From Symbiodinium natans (taxonomy: Eukaryota > Sar > Dinophyceae > Suessiales > Symbiodiniaceae), in NCBI GenBank assembly GCA_905221605.1, contig CAJNDS010000689.1:24997-88996 (forward strand): DNA of 64,000 nt, read 5' to 3'. The position numbers and the translations under genes are program-made. Of the stretch, positions 44,019 to 53,912 are shown one piece after another (the first letter of the stretch is position 1; each line of letters opens with the position of its first letter). Below the pieces are notes generated by a model, which searched no databases, was not told the DNA's origin, and saw only the letters and a list, made by a program, of their open reading frames with translations.

Positions 44019-44111
44019 ATCTAATCTTGCCAGGCAGCCGTATGGCTGCCATCTCTTCCCGGTCCTGCAAAGCTGGGGAACTCGCGTCGAGCTGCTGGGA
44101 TGACCCGCAGG
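44019..44111 (+). CDS. Candidate internal exon with good acceptor
   Basis: CACACCTCCCCACGCAG, then 93 nt open (LILPGSRMAAISSRSCKAGE, then LASSCWDDPQ), donor CAGG|GTATGCGC. A CCCTAAA array lies before it. The array after it (44128-44290) is also CCCTAAA, so the expected polarity is broken here. Confidence 0.45.
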
Positions 44112-44127
44112 GTATGCGCAAGCCCAG

Positions 44128-44290
44128 CCCTAAACCCTAAACCCTAAACCCTAAACCCTAAACCCTAAACCCTAAACCCTAAACCCTAAACCCTAAACCC
44201 TAAACCCTAAACCCTAAACCCTAAACCCTAACCCTAAACCCTACACCCTAAACCCTAAACCCTAGACCCTACACCCTGAACCCGAAACCT
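44128..44290. repeat. (CCCTAAA)n array
   Basis: About 20 heptamers, with CCCTACA/CCCTAGA variants at the right end. A short exon-like segment follows (44300-44350; plus AARDKAELERLAAPE or minus PLQLSFVPGSAEAPA), then a TTTAGGG tract to about 44830. Confidence 0.95.
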
Positions 44291-45157
44291 GGCCGGCGCC
44301 TCAGCGCTGCCCGGGACAAAGCTGAGCTGGAGCGGCTGGCCGCTCCGGAGCCTTCTTTTCTTGGGCTGTTTGGGGGTTTCTAGGGTTTTGGGTTTAGGGC
44401 TAGGGTTCAGGGTTTTCTTGGGCTGTTTGGGGGCTTATAGGGTTTAGGGTTTAGGGTTTAGGGCTAGGGTTTAGGGTTTTGTTGGGCTGTTTGGGGGTTT
44501 ATAGGGTCTGCAGGGTTTCTGGGGTTTGTAGGGTTTATAGGGTTTAGGGCTAGGGCTTAGGGTTTGGTGTGTTGTTTTGGGGTTTATAGGGTTTATAGGG
44601 TTTGGGGGTAACAGGTTTAGGGCTACAGGATGTAGGGTTAAGGGTTTGGGGTTTAGGGTTAGCAGGTTCAGGGCTACAGAATTTTGGGTTTAGGGTGTGG
44701 GGTTTAGGGTTTGTAGGGTTTGGGGAGTAGTCTTAGAGGGTTTGTAGGGTTTAGGATTTATAGGGTTTGCGGTTTTGGGTGGTTTAGGGGGGTTTTGAGG
44801 GCTTTAGGGTGTAGGGATTAGGTTTGGGGCATTGGGCCTAAACCCTCAGCTCCCTAAACCCTAAACCCTGAAGCACTACTTGCTTTAGAACCACCCCCCC
44901 CCCCTTTCCAAAAAAACAAGAAATAAAGGAAAAAAGCACCCCCCCCCCCCCCCCCCCCCCAACAAAAAAACAACACACACACACACACAGAAAACAGAAG
45001 AGACAAAAACCAACCAAGCAAATGACACATAGTAGTAACCCCCGACCCTCAGCTGCCACAAAAAAGGGATGCCGCCAGGGGACATCTTGTTCAAGGCTGT
45101 GGGCGCCAGGCTTGAGGCCTGCCAAAGCCAAAGAATCGGGGCCCTTAACACCAAGTA

Positions 45158-45244
45158 GGTTTAGGGTTTAGGGTTTAGGGTTTAGGGTTTAGGGTTTAGG
45201 GTTTAGGGTTTAGGGTTTAGGGTTTAGGGTTTAGGGTTTAGGGT
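45158..45244. repeat. (TTTAGGG)n array
   Basis: Twelve clean heptamers. Confidence 0.98.
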
Positions 45245-45429
45245 ACCTGGTTGCTTCTGCGCAGTAGGGGCCTTTTGGGGTTTAGGTTTTAGGTTTTGGG
45301 GGTTTCAATGGCTCAATACCCCGAGGTGCGGCTGCCGGAGTCTCTTCCTTCATGGCGCCTTCCGAACAATGCGAATCCTGAAGCCCAAATGCAGCACCGA
45401 AACCCTGAACTCGAAACCCCAAACCCGCA

Positions 45430-45515
45430 GTTTGGATGCAAAAGCTCCGCAAAGCCCCCCAAAGCTTCGCAAAGCCCCCCAAAGCTTCGCAAAGCCCCCC
45501 AAAGCTTTCGTCGCC
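45430..45515. repeat. 20-bp tandem repeat
   Basis: AAAGCCCCCCAAAGCTTCGC occurs about three times in tandem. The plus-strand frame (45296-45547) and the minus-strand frames across it are therefore partly repeat-derived. Confidence 0.85.
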
Positions 45516-45823
45516 AAGCCGGAGGCCCTGAACCCCAAGTGCTTTGAAAGTAAACCTTCTTTAGGGTTCAGGGCTTGGGCTGTTCCACAGCGTGCACGCC
45601 CGAAGCTGGCGCCCGAACATGTCGGAAGGTGCTGAGATGGCGGGGTTTGGGAGATTTAGGGGTTTAACTTTAATTCGGCATGTCAAGTTCTGCAGCCCTA
45701 AACCCTAAACCCTAAACCCTAAACCCTAAACCCTGAACCCTAAACCCGAAACCCTGAACCCTAAACCCTAAACCCCAAACCCCCAAAGCCCCAATCCCTA
45801 AGCCCCAAGAACCAGAGGCTTGC

Positions 45824-45898
45824 CTGAGCATCGTCGACTCGCAGGAGGAGGTCGCCAAAGCGCAGCTGCTCCACTGAAGACTTCACCTCTACTGTTCG
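45824..45898 (-). CDS. PDZ-like exon with GC-AG intron boundary
   Basis: Minus-strand acceptor GGTGCTCTCTTTTCAG is the best polypyrimidine tract in the window; the donor CAG|GCAAGCC is a classic GC donor. The 75-nt exon gives RTVEVKSSVEQLRFGDLLLR then VDDAQ; 'FGDLLLRVDD' fits the mid-part of a PDZ domain, as in the tandem PDZ gene on the same strand at 49.3-50.4 kb. Possibly the same gene, further 3'. Confidence 0.5.
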
Positions 45899-46014
45899 CT
45901 GAAAAGAGAGCACCCAAAAAAAATAGGCATAATTATCCCCGCCCTCCCCCCCCAAACAAAAAACAATAAGCCCACACAATTAGCATAATAATGCCTATAT
46001 GGCCCTTATAAGGA

Positions 46015-46022
46015 AGTTATTT

Positions 46023-46053
<31 letters not shown>

Positions 46054-46380
46054 GGGAGGGGGTTCTTAGGCAAAACGTAGACGCTCAAGAACCCCACAAA
46101 AAATTAACATAATTATCCCCCTGCCAAAAAATAGCAAGCCCCCCAAAATTAAAATAATCATCCCTATATTGCCCTATTCTGTTGGGGGAGTTCTTAGGCA
46201 AATAGCAGACCCAGGAGCTATAAGCCCTAGGCTTAACATAGTGTAGGGTTCAGGGCTCAGGGCTCAGGGCTCAGGGCTCAGGGTTCAGGGTTCAGGGTTC
46301 AGGGTTTAGGGTTTAGGGTTTAGGGTTTAGGGTTTAGGGTTTAGGGTTTGGGGTTCAGGGTTCAGGGTTTAGGGATACAC
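46015..46380. repeat. Poly-T/poly-G junction and TTCAGGG/TTTAGGG array
   Basis: A T run joined to about 30 G (46019-46056), then related A-rich DNA, then GGGCTCA, GGGTTCA and GGGTTTA heptamers in succession (46240-46370): three clean variants of one array side by side. Confidence 0.9.
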
Positions 46381-46853
46381 CATGAGTTTAGGCTTCAGGG
46401 TGTTTATGGCTTGTGGAACACCTCAGATAGCGTGGGCTTGGTGTCCCCTCAGCCCCTGCTGGGCAGGGGGGATGCCTCAAACCTGAAGCCTACACAGCTC
46501 ATGAACCTAGGGTTTAGGGTTTAGGGCTAGGGTTTAGGAGGCAATCTCTAACCCCAAGCCCTTAAAGTTTATGGTCTTTAGGGTGTCGCACTCCCCCAAG
46601 TAGGGCCCTCAGGGCTCGTAAGGGTTTCGGGCTTTGCGGGGTTCTCAGTGTTCAGTGGTTTCAGGGGCTCTTTTGGGATGAGGGTTCTATAGGCTCTTGA
46701 AGCAGCCACAGGGAAGCGTATACTCTTTTTTAAAACTTAATGTGTCAGGAGCCCACAAAACCACTATCAGAAGAACGGATATGACTCAAAATTACGCTCA
46801 GTTTATGGTTCAGGGGTTTCGGGGTTTAAGGCCCCCCTTGTAGCGCCTTGTAG

Positions 46854-46926
46854 ACCATGAAGACCCTGGCGAAGAGGTGGCGATGCGGAGGGAATTCCTC
46901 ATCGTGGTGGCTGCTTTGCCATCCGG
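46854..46926 (+). CDS. Candidate internal exon
   Basis: Acceptor TAGCGCCTTGTAG, 73 nt giving HEDPGEEVAMRREFLIVVAA-LPS, then GGTTTAGGG as donor. Acidic start and hydrophobic helix. The minus strand is open in part. Confidence 0.35.
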
Positions 46927-47515
46927 GTTTAGGGCCTTGGGGCCCTAGATCCTTAAAACCGAAAACCTCCCAGGGCCCGTTTCTAAACCCTGAACCCTAA
47001 ACCCTAAACCCTAAACTGTGAAGGCCAAAAAGAGACCTAAACATTAAACCCTGAACTCCAGAGCCTCCGAACGCTCGTGTGGGGTTCGGGGACGGGGGGG
47101 ATTGCAGGGATCAGGGCATCAACCTTGACGCAGGATGCTCCGTGTGTACCTAAGCTGTCATGTGTGTCTTGGGCTAAACATCCGTTGTTCTACCAGTCAA
47201 CAACTGCTCATATAAGGGCCATCCCAATGTTTCGGGATTTAGGTATCCTGCTATGTTGCAGGGTCTAGTGTTGCATTCCTACATCAAAAGGACCTTGGGA
47301 GTAGGGTCTGGAGTTCAGGGCCTAGGCTCTTCCGGTGTAGGGTTGAGGCCTAGGGGTATGACTAGGTCGGAAGCAATCGACATGCAAAGCCGTTCAAAAA
47401 AAACTGGGGCTGAGGATTCAGAGTTTAAGGGTTCACGGTTTACATCTCGAACCCCAAACCAGATTTAGGGCTTCGTTCGGACTGACATCAAGCCATCACA
47501 GGTGCGAAGACTTAC

Positions 47516-47811
47516 TTCTCCAAGAACCAAGGAATCACAATGTTACGCTTTCTACAGAAATAGGAAGCCCAAGAAGTTTCAAGTCCATGTACTTGGGTAG
47601 TTTTCTAATTAGGGTCCCTTTTTGGGATCCCTTTTTAAAGGGTGCCGCCTTATAATGGGTACCCAAAAAGGGACCTTAATTTAGGAAACTACCCATTTGG
47701 CTTAGTAAGAAGAGCGTCATAGAAGCGAAGATCTTCCACTTCCTCTGGCCAGGAAGCCACCACGACCGAGCCTGTCTGGATGCTCCGGCGGAAGCTCAGA
47801 GGGTCTGCTTT
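47516..47811 (-). CDS. Two-exon gene part, intron starts in a foldback element
   Basis: Minus-strand exon 47693-47811 follows acceptor GCCCCCTCTTAG and reads ADPLSFRRSIQTGSVVVASW, then PEEVEDLRFYDALLTKPN. Its donor GG|GTAGTTTCC is the terminal sequence of the foldback at 47595-47694. The next exon, 47516-47551, follows CCTATTTCTGTAG, reads KRNIVIPWFLE, and has a canonical donor GAA|GTAAGTC. Phases match (2 then 1). The upstream intron ends with a CCCTAAA array on this strand. Family unknown. Confidence 0.55.
47595..47694. repeat. 100-bp foldback (MITE-like) element
   Basis: Left arm GGGTAGTTTTCTAATTAGGG; reverse complement of the right arm GGGTAGTTTCCTAAATTAAGG; further in, TCCCTTTTTGGG pairs with CCCAAAAAGGGA. 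Arms of about 32 bp are nearly perfect. A related half is at 34640-34700. Confidence 0.85.
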
Positions 47812-47839
47812 CTAAGAGGGGGCGGGGTTTAGGCTTGGG

Positions 47840-47918
47840 GTTTAGGGTTTAGGGTTTAGGGTTTAGGGTTTAGGGTTTAGGGTTTAGGGTTTAGGGTTTA
47901 GGGTTTAGGGTTTAGGGG
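47840..47918. repeat. (TTTAGGG)n array
   Basis: Eleven heptamers; on the minus strand this is the CCCTAAA tract ending the intron before exon 47693-47811. Confidence 0.97.
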
Positions 47919-48492
47919 GCAACCACAAGGCTCACATAAAGGAACGATGTAACTGCCCTAAGCTACTTGAAGAGCGTGGGCATTTGCGAGTAGGCGTGTA
48001 TGTAGCATGACCACGGCAATTACAAGCCACAACTGCCCTAAAGCCTAAACCCTAAACCCCACGTAGGCATCAGAGATCGAGGGTTAATATACTCCTGATA
48101 TGGCCCTTATATTCCCTTAAAGGATCTTTAAACAGGGTCCCCTTCAAACCCAAGCGTACACAACCTTAGGGGTCCAAAGAAAATCCCAGGACCCACTGCT
48201 CGTTCCCGCTTTTTGGACAACCTCGAACCATCGTCATGCTACAATCCCCCAGCTGACCCCTACACCCCTTTAAACTTTAGGGCTTAGCTAAGCCCTCTCT
48301 GGCTAAGTGCCCTAGGCGAGAGAAAAGCTTCACCAGTTTCTGCTGTGGCTTCAGATTCCCGAGCAAGAAAACCCTAAAGCCCTAAAAACTCTAAAGCGCC
48401 GAAAACCCTAAAGCCCTAGCCCTTAAGCCCTAAACCCCACCCTAAACCCTTAAAACCCTAAAAGACTACAATCCTCGTCTTGCGGGGTAGGG

Positions 48493-48666
48493 CTGAGATT
48501 CTCTTAGTTGTCCAGTATCCTGGAGGAATTGGAGGTTAACCTTTGGGATTTCATAGGGGTTAACCCTAAACCCAAAACCCTAAACCCTAAACCCTAAACC
48601 CTAAGCCCTAAACCCTAAACCCTAAACCCCAAACCCTAAACCCTACTCTACTACTAAGTTCTACAC
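48493..48666 (-). mobile_element. Introner-like foldback element D, copy 1, with telomere-like array
   Basis: Ends GATTCTCTTAGTTGTCCAG and CTCTACTACTAAGTTCTAC are related to those of 59577-59731. Between them lie GGTTAACCTTTGGG and about ten CCCTAAA heptamers. On the minus strand the element runs from GTGTAGAACTTAG (donor position of exon 48667-48739) to GAGAATCTCAG (acceptor), so its limits equal a 174-nt intron. Confidence 0.55.
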
Positions 48667-48739
48667 CCCCGGGGGCCCGAGACGGGAGCTTGAGCCCCCA
48701 GCCAGACTCGCGGTCTGCGGCTGTGGGCAGATGCTTCAC
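48667..48739 (-). CDS. Candidate PDZ-like exon
   Basis: Minus-strand acceptor TCACCCTGGAG, then VKHLPTAADRESGWGLKLPS then RAPG, and donor GGG|GTGTAG at the edge of foldback D. 'GWGLKL' followed by a short loop resembles the first strands of dinoflagellate PDZ domains. It lies on the same strand as, and 3' of, the tandem PDZ gene. Confidence 0.45.
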
Positions 48740-49338
48740 CTCCAGGGTGAGGGTTTCTAGGGTATAGGGTATAGGGTGTAGGGTTTAGGGTATAGGGTAT
48801 AGGGTATAGGGTATAGGGTTTGGGGTGTAGGGCTAAGTTTAGGTTTGCAGGGTTTGTAGGGTTGTCAGGATTGTTGCTACGTCTAGGGCTCAAAGTCTCA
48901 AGGTTTAGGGCTTAGACTCTTTTACCAAGAGAGTAACCTATGAAGCCTTTGCGAAGGGAGATATGCGCAAGCATTGGGGCTACATTCGCCCAGTCCTTTC
49001 ACCTATGGGTTTATCAGGTTACTGTCGGGTTCCCTACTACCCTCTCTATGCTACGCCCCCCTAGGTTCCCCCCTTAAGTAACCGTAGTTGGTCTCAATCA
49101 TTCCTACATAGCCTTTTTTGTGGGGGGGAACCTACGAGAGGGGTAGGGGGGGGGGTCGTAGGGGACCCATGAGTTTTTGTTGGTAGATACCTTGGAAAGG
49201 TTTAGGATCCTGGAGATATGTTCTGCATGACCCTGAAGGGACTGCATACGTACCCTACTTTCCAAATTTCCTACAAAGAACGGGTAAGAATTAAGGTTCC
49301 GGATCTCCTGCCCCACAGTAGGTTGAAGGGTTTGGGGT

Positions 49339-50391
49339 TTAGGTGTGGTTTCGGGTTGCAGGAGCCTTGGGCGATGCCAACTCATCCGTAGAAAAAGATG
49401 CGGACTTGGCAGGGTCAAACTTCAGGCTGAGTGGTCTCACAGATTTCAGCATCTCCACGAAACGGCTCTTGTCCAACTGTTCCACCGAAACATCATCCAC
49501 GGATTGCAAGACATAGCCGGGCCGTATACCAGCACCTTCTGCCCAGCCACCAGCATCAACACTCTTCACAGTGATTCTACTGGCAGGTGGCACGCAGTCA
49601 GGTTGAAAACCGAGGCGTGCCGTCCCTGGCTCGGCCACTGCGGTCAGAACATCACTGCTCTCCTCCGTCTTGTCTGCTAGATCTTCTCGTGCAAACTTCA
49701 GCGTGAGTGGCCTCACAGATTTCAGCATCTCCACGAAACGGCTCTTGTCCAACTCTCCCACCGAAACATCATCTACGGATTGCAAGACATAGCCGGGCCG
49801 TATACCAGCACTTTCTGCCCAGCCACCAGCATCAACACTCTTCACAGTGATTTTCCTGGCAGGTGGCATGCAGTCAGGTTGAAAACCAAGGCGTGCCGTC
49901 CCTGGCTCGGCCACTGCGGTCAGAACATCACTGCTCTCCTCCGTCTTGTCTGCTAGATCTTCTCGTGCAAACTTCAGCGTGAGTGGCCTCACAGATTTCA
50001 GCATCTCCACGAAACGGCTCTTGTCCAACTCTCCCACCGAAACATCATCTACGGATTGCAAGACATAGCCGGGCCGTATACCAGCACTTTCTGCCCAGCC
50101 ACCAGCATCAACACTCTTCACAGTGATTTTCCTGGCAGGTGGCATGCAGTCAGGTTGAAAACCAAGGCGTGCCGTCCCTGGCTCGGCCACTGCGGTCAGA
50201 ACATCACTGCTCTCCTCCGTCTTGTCTGCTAGATCTTCTCGTGCAAACTTCAGCGTGAGTGGCCTCACAGATTTCAGCATCTCCACGAAACGGCTCTTGT
50301 CCAACTCTCCCACCGAAACATCATCTACGGATTGCAAGACATAGCCGGGCCGTATACCAGCACTTTCTGCCCAGCCACCAGCATAGCAGAA
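49339..50391 (-). CDS. Tandem PDZ-domain protein (about 3.5 repeats, 5' end missing)
   Basis: The minus-strand frame has 276-bp (92-residue) repeats at 49501-49776, 49777-50052 and 50053-50328. Each has the carboxylate-loop motif RLGF, then ITVKSVDAGGWAESAGIRPG and YVLQSVDDVSVGELDKSRF, then an acidic linker (AREDLADKTEESSD). This is a PDZ fold: a binding module for C-terminal peptides. The second and third repeats are almost identical in DNA; the last (lowest coordinates) has diverged. At the 5' side an 8-nt insertion (50378-50392 region) breaks the frame after AGGWAE, so the start is a splice site or a frameshift. The 3' end runs into CCCTAAA-type repeat and stops there. Confidence 0.85.
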   Translation of the reverse strand, partial: FCYAGGWAESAGIRPGYVLQSVDDVSVGELDKSRFVEMLKSVRPLTLKFAREDLADKTEESSDVLTAVAEPGTARLGFQPDCMPPARKITVKSVDAGGWAESAGIRPGYVLQSVDDVSVGELDKSRFVEMLKSVRPLTLKFAREDLADKTEESSDVLTAVAEPGTARLGFQPDCMPPARKITVKSVDAGGWAESAGIRPGYVLQSVDDVSVGELDKSRFVEMLKSVRPLTLKFAREDLADKTEESSDVLTAVAEPGTARLGFQPDCVPPASRITVKSVDAGGWAEGAGIRPGYVLQSVDDVSVEQLDKSRFVEMLKSVRPLSLKFDPAKSASFSTDELASPKAPATRNHT

Positions 50392-50663
50392 TCAACGCTC
50401 TGCACAACAAATCCTCTTGTCCTTGTCTAAAGCCAGTTGCAAAGCAGGGAGTGCATACGGTTTAGGGTTTAGGGTTTAGGGGTAGCGATAGCTGCTTCAG
50501 TGTTGATCTGGGCCCGGGGCAGATTCTCCATCTCATACCCCTACTTCAGCTCGGTACAGGGCTCAGAGGGTTTGCAAAAAAGGAAGCTGCAACTCGGATG
50601 GCATAAACCCTAAACCTAAACCTAAACCCCTAAACCCTAAACCTAAATCCTAAATCCTAAATC

Positions 50664-50996
50664 CTAAATCCCCAATCTAAACATGCCCGAACCTCCGTCC
50701 TCAAGCGCCAAAGAAGCCTCACCCCAAACTCTCAGCCCCAAAGCCAAAAAACGACAACCGCAAACTCCTCTTAACGCGGCGAGAGCAAGAACGGCTTCGG
50801 GTTCAGGCCAATCTCTGCCAAAGCGTCTCGCTTCTCCTTTTGCCTGGGGTTTTGCGCGAAGCCCAAGGAACTCACCCCCGCTTCGGCCGTCAAGATGATC
50901 GGCCCACGCGTCCTTTAGGGCTCTCAGGGCTTGGGATAGGGTTTGGGCAGCCCGCGCGTCCCAAACCCCAAACCTAAAGCCCCAACCTAAACCCAT
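50664..50996 (-). CDS. Candidate exon(s) upstream of the PDZ gene
   Basis: Minus-strand open frame. The best part follows acceptor CCTATCCCAAG at 50930: LRALKDAWADHLDGRSG, with a canonical donor GGGG|GTGAGTTCC at 50875. If unspliced it continues EARRFGRDWPEPEAVLALAA. Which holds cannot be told. The position fits an upstream exon of the PDZ gene. Confidence 0.4.
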   Translation of the reverse strand: MGLGWGFRFGVWDARAAQTLSQALRALKDAWADHLDGRSGGEFLGLRAKPQAKGEARRFGRDWPEPEAVLALAALRGVCGCRFLALGLRVWGEASLALEDGGSGMFRLGI

Positions 50997-51154
50997 CTCA
51001 CGAGGGAAGAGCTACCCATGTAGAAGGGTGAGGGGTTTCGTTTCCCCGCTCAGTTTTTTTGTGGCAGCATCTGTGAAGGAACTGGGTACCTGTAAAACAC
51101 AGGCTCAGTAACTCTTTGGCTTCACAAAAAAAAAGCTGTCATCGAGAAAAACAG

Positions 51155-51245
51155 CTGCAAGATGGGAGGAGGACGGGAATTTCGCCCCGATGTGGTGTCA
51201 CTGTATTGCAAGCCAATGGGCAGGGTGCAGCCCTGGCCGACATAA
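51155..51245 (+). CDS. Candidate terminal exon
   Basis: Acceptor GAGAAAAACAG, then CKMGGGREFRPDVVSLYCKP then MGRVQPWPT and a TAA. CCCTAAA repeats follow within 20 bp. Unknown family. Confidence 0.35.
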
Positions 51246-51495
51246 AACTAAACTAAAAAAACCCTAAACCCTAAACCCTAAACCCTAAACCCTAAACCCC
51301 CAGCCTGAAGGGGCTCGCCATTTTAGGGTTTCTGAAGTAGATCAACCCAAAACTCTCCTGGCACCAAAGCGCCGCTGGCAGTGGCCTCGCCTCGCCAGGA
51401 GAGGTGCTTTAGGGTTTAGGGTTTAGGGTTTAGGGTTAGGGTTCCTAAACCCTAAACCCTAAATCCTAAACACTAAACCCTATCACGTTTGGAGT

Positions 51496-51948
51496 TTGGG
51501 GTTCCGGGATGAGAGATATCGGGCCCTGAACCCTTCAAGGGCAGGGAACTCTGAGGCGTATGCACGCCATGCCATGGCCGGTATCCGCGGGTTGACGCTT
51601 CGGTGGCTAGCCAGGTTCGTGCTCGTGTGGAATCGTACATGTAACACTCGTCTAACTAGCCCTGAATTCGTGAACCCATCAGGGAACCCCAACCCTAAAA
51701 AACCCCAAAACCCTTCTCGGGCTGCAGCCCTAAATCAGAACCCTGACCAGGCTAATGATTTCAGAAAAAAAATAACGGGCGCCCTTTCTTGTTTCAAAAA
51801 TACAAAGGGGGAACCTGACCTAACACAACAAAAGGGAACAAGGGCCCACCCTGGGGTCCTCGAGGGGCTGGGTTCTAGACTGGCCGAAACCCATCAATGT
51901 TCGTTCCCACTTCAACCCCAAGCCCTCCCGCAAAACGCGCAAACGTAA
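51496..51948 (+). CDS. Uncharacterised 150-codon frame
   Basis: Open plus-strand frame with AT- and Pro-rich second half; a minus-strand frame (51483-51692) also looks protein-like. Could be an exon on either strand or none. Confidence 0.25.
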   Translation: MGFRDERYRALNPSRAGNSEAYARHAMAGIRGLTLRWLARFVLVWNRTCNTRLTSPEFVNPSGNPNPKKPQNPSRAAALNQNPDQANDFRKKITGALSCFKNTKGEPDLTQQKGTRAHPGVLEGLGSRLAETHQCSFPLQPQALPQNAQT

Positions 51949-52024
51949 CACATTCGAGCAAGAGATTGGGAACTCATCATGTGATGGCTTGCAGCTTTGG
52001 CTATTGTCTGTGAGTGCCAAGCTA

Positions 52025-52138
52025 GAACCCTAAACCCTAAACCCTAAAACCCTAAACCCTAAACCCTAAACCCTAAACCCTAACCAAACCCTAAACCCTA
52101 AACCCTAAACCCTAAACCTAAACCCTAAACCCTAAACT
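52025..52138. repeat. (CCCTAAA)n array
   Basis: About 15 heptamers with three length variants. On its right is the exon candidate 52160-52250. Confidence 0.96.
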
Positions 52139-52145
52139 CAACACC

Positions 52146-52240
52146 GGCTCAGGCGTGTCCAAACTTCGATCAGGGCACCAGGAGTGCTTGATCCGGATGC
52201 ATGCCACCTCCTCCGCGGTCCTCCAGCGACCTCCTAGGGC
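52146..52240 (-). CDS. Candidate exon
   Basis: Minus-strand frame RWRTAEEVACIRIKHSWCPD then RSLDTPEP, followed by GTGTTGAGTTTAGGG (donor CCG|GTGTTG). Another minus frame is also open; this one is the most protein-like. Confidence 0.35.
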
Positions 52241-53200
52241 AACCCTGAGCCTTGAACCCTGAACCCAAACCCTTGTATCCTAAGCAGGAAAATCCTGAAC
52301 CCTTAAGTCCTAACTCCTAAACCCTTCATCCTAAAAACCCTAAACCCTAAACCATCTCAGAATCCCCCCCCCCCCCCCGCCCCCCCCGATTGTTTTAGAA
52401 ATCTCAATCTTGATCCAAGGGGCCACTGTATTACTGTAGTTGTGTAGGGTTTTTGGGGGTTTAGGGTTTAGGGCTAGGGTTTAGGGTTTAAGGTTTAGGG
52501 TTTTCGGGTTCAGGGTTTAGGGTTTAGGGGCTCGGGCTGCTTCAGGTTGCAACCCTGAAAGCCGTATATCACCAGCGCTACCGTGCGTGAACCCCGTCTC
52601 TCCTGACAAAAGCAAGCTCGACGTGCTCGGCCGCAAGCACCGATCCTGTCTGGCGGCCCTGAACCCTAAACCCGAATCCCTAAGCTAAACCCTAAACCCT
52701 AAACCCTTATCTTGAACCCTGAACCCTAAACCCTAATTAAACCCTAAACCCTAAACCCTAAGGTTTTTCGGGTTTGTAAGGCCAGGCCGGGGTGAATTTT
52801 CGGGCGCTTTCTGGGTCTCTACGAAACTTCCACCGAACTTTCGCCGAAAGTCTGCATGGGCTCAGGACACAAAAACCGAAGCTGATAGCTCGGTTTAGGG
52901 TTTAGGGTTTAGGGTTTAGGGTTTAGGGTTTAGGGGGGGCTGGAGCTTGGTGTTGAGTCTAGGGTGTAGGGTGTAGGGTTTAGGGCGTGTGCTTAGGACG
53001 AGGGGTCAAAGAACGGCAGAGTTGCTTCTTGTGGTCCACTTCCCTGCCTTTGGACCAGACTGCACCAGGAGAAACCAGCAGATCGGCCATGACCCACCGA
53101 ACCCCAAAGACTCCAACACAAAACCCTAAACCCTAAACCCTACACCCTAAACCCTAAACCCTAAACCCTAAACCCACACCGAAAGCCTGACCTTCCCAAG

Positions 53201-53285
53201 CTCCGAGCCGAGAACTGGCACCCTGGCCGAGTCGCTGAGTGTGCGAGGGTCCAGCTCCTCAGTGTCGAGAATCTTTTTGGCATGG
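53201..53285 (+). CDS. Candidate internal exon, donor GTTTAGGG
   Basis: Acceptor ACCTTCCCAAG, 85 nt giving LRAENWHPGRVAECARVQLL then SVENLFGM, donor ATGG|GTTTAGGG. CCCTAAA array before, TTTAGGG after. Unknown family. Confidence 0.45.
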
Positions 53286-53689
53286 GTTTAGGGTTTAGGG
53301 TTTAGAGTTTAGGGTTCAGAGTTCAGGGTTCAGGGTTTAGGGTTTAGGGTGTAGGGTTTAGGTTTAGGGTTCTTTCTGAGGGTAGTTTCATGGGTCCTTG
53401 ATATGGTCCCGAACCTCTTTTAAAGGGTTCTGATGTATGGACCCTTAAAGTAGGCAATGAGGGAATGTCAAGAGCTCGTGGGCAATTTTGAAAGTTGGCG
53501 TGCAATTGTTCAAGAGTTCGTGGGGAATTGTCAAAAAACTCCGTGGGCAATTGCAAACAACCATTGCCCGCGAACTGGTGACAGTTGCACACGAACTCTT
53601 CAGAATTGCACACAAAGAAAGGCAAAAAGTTCCCGCGAATGCCATCGGGGTTTCAGCAATAGCAAACACAAATAAGTCAGCATGTGCAT

Positions 53690-53800
53690 ATGTATGTACA
53701 TATACATATATATATATATACATACATATATATATACATACATAAACATATACATATACATATATGTATGTATATATATATATATATATAATGTAAGAGA
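53690..53800. repeat. (TA)n / (CATA)n block
   Basis: Purely AT-rich microsatellite between unique DNA (with ageing GTGGGCAATTG-type repeats at 53470-53600) and a new telomere-like array. Confidence 0.95.
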
Positions 53801-53912
53801 GGGTTTAAGGTTTCGGGTCGAGGGACCTCAAGAACCCTTCAGCAAAGCTGCAGAACCTCGTGAGATCAACGCGGCAAAACCACTCGACAGAAAGCTTTCT
53901 GCACCTTTGGAA

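Noticed and set aside
53670-53745. Tyr/Ile-rich peptides
   Set aside because: Translations of the (TA)n/(CATA)n block.
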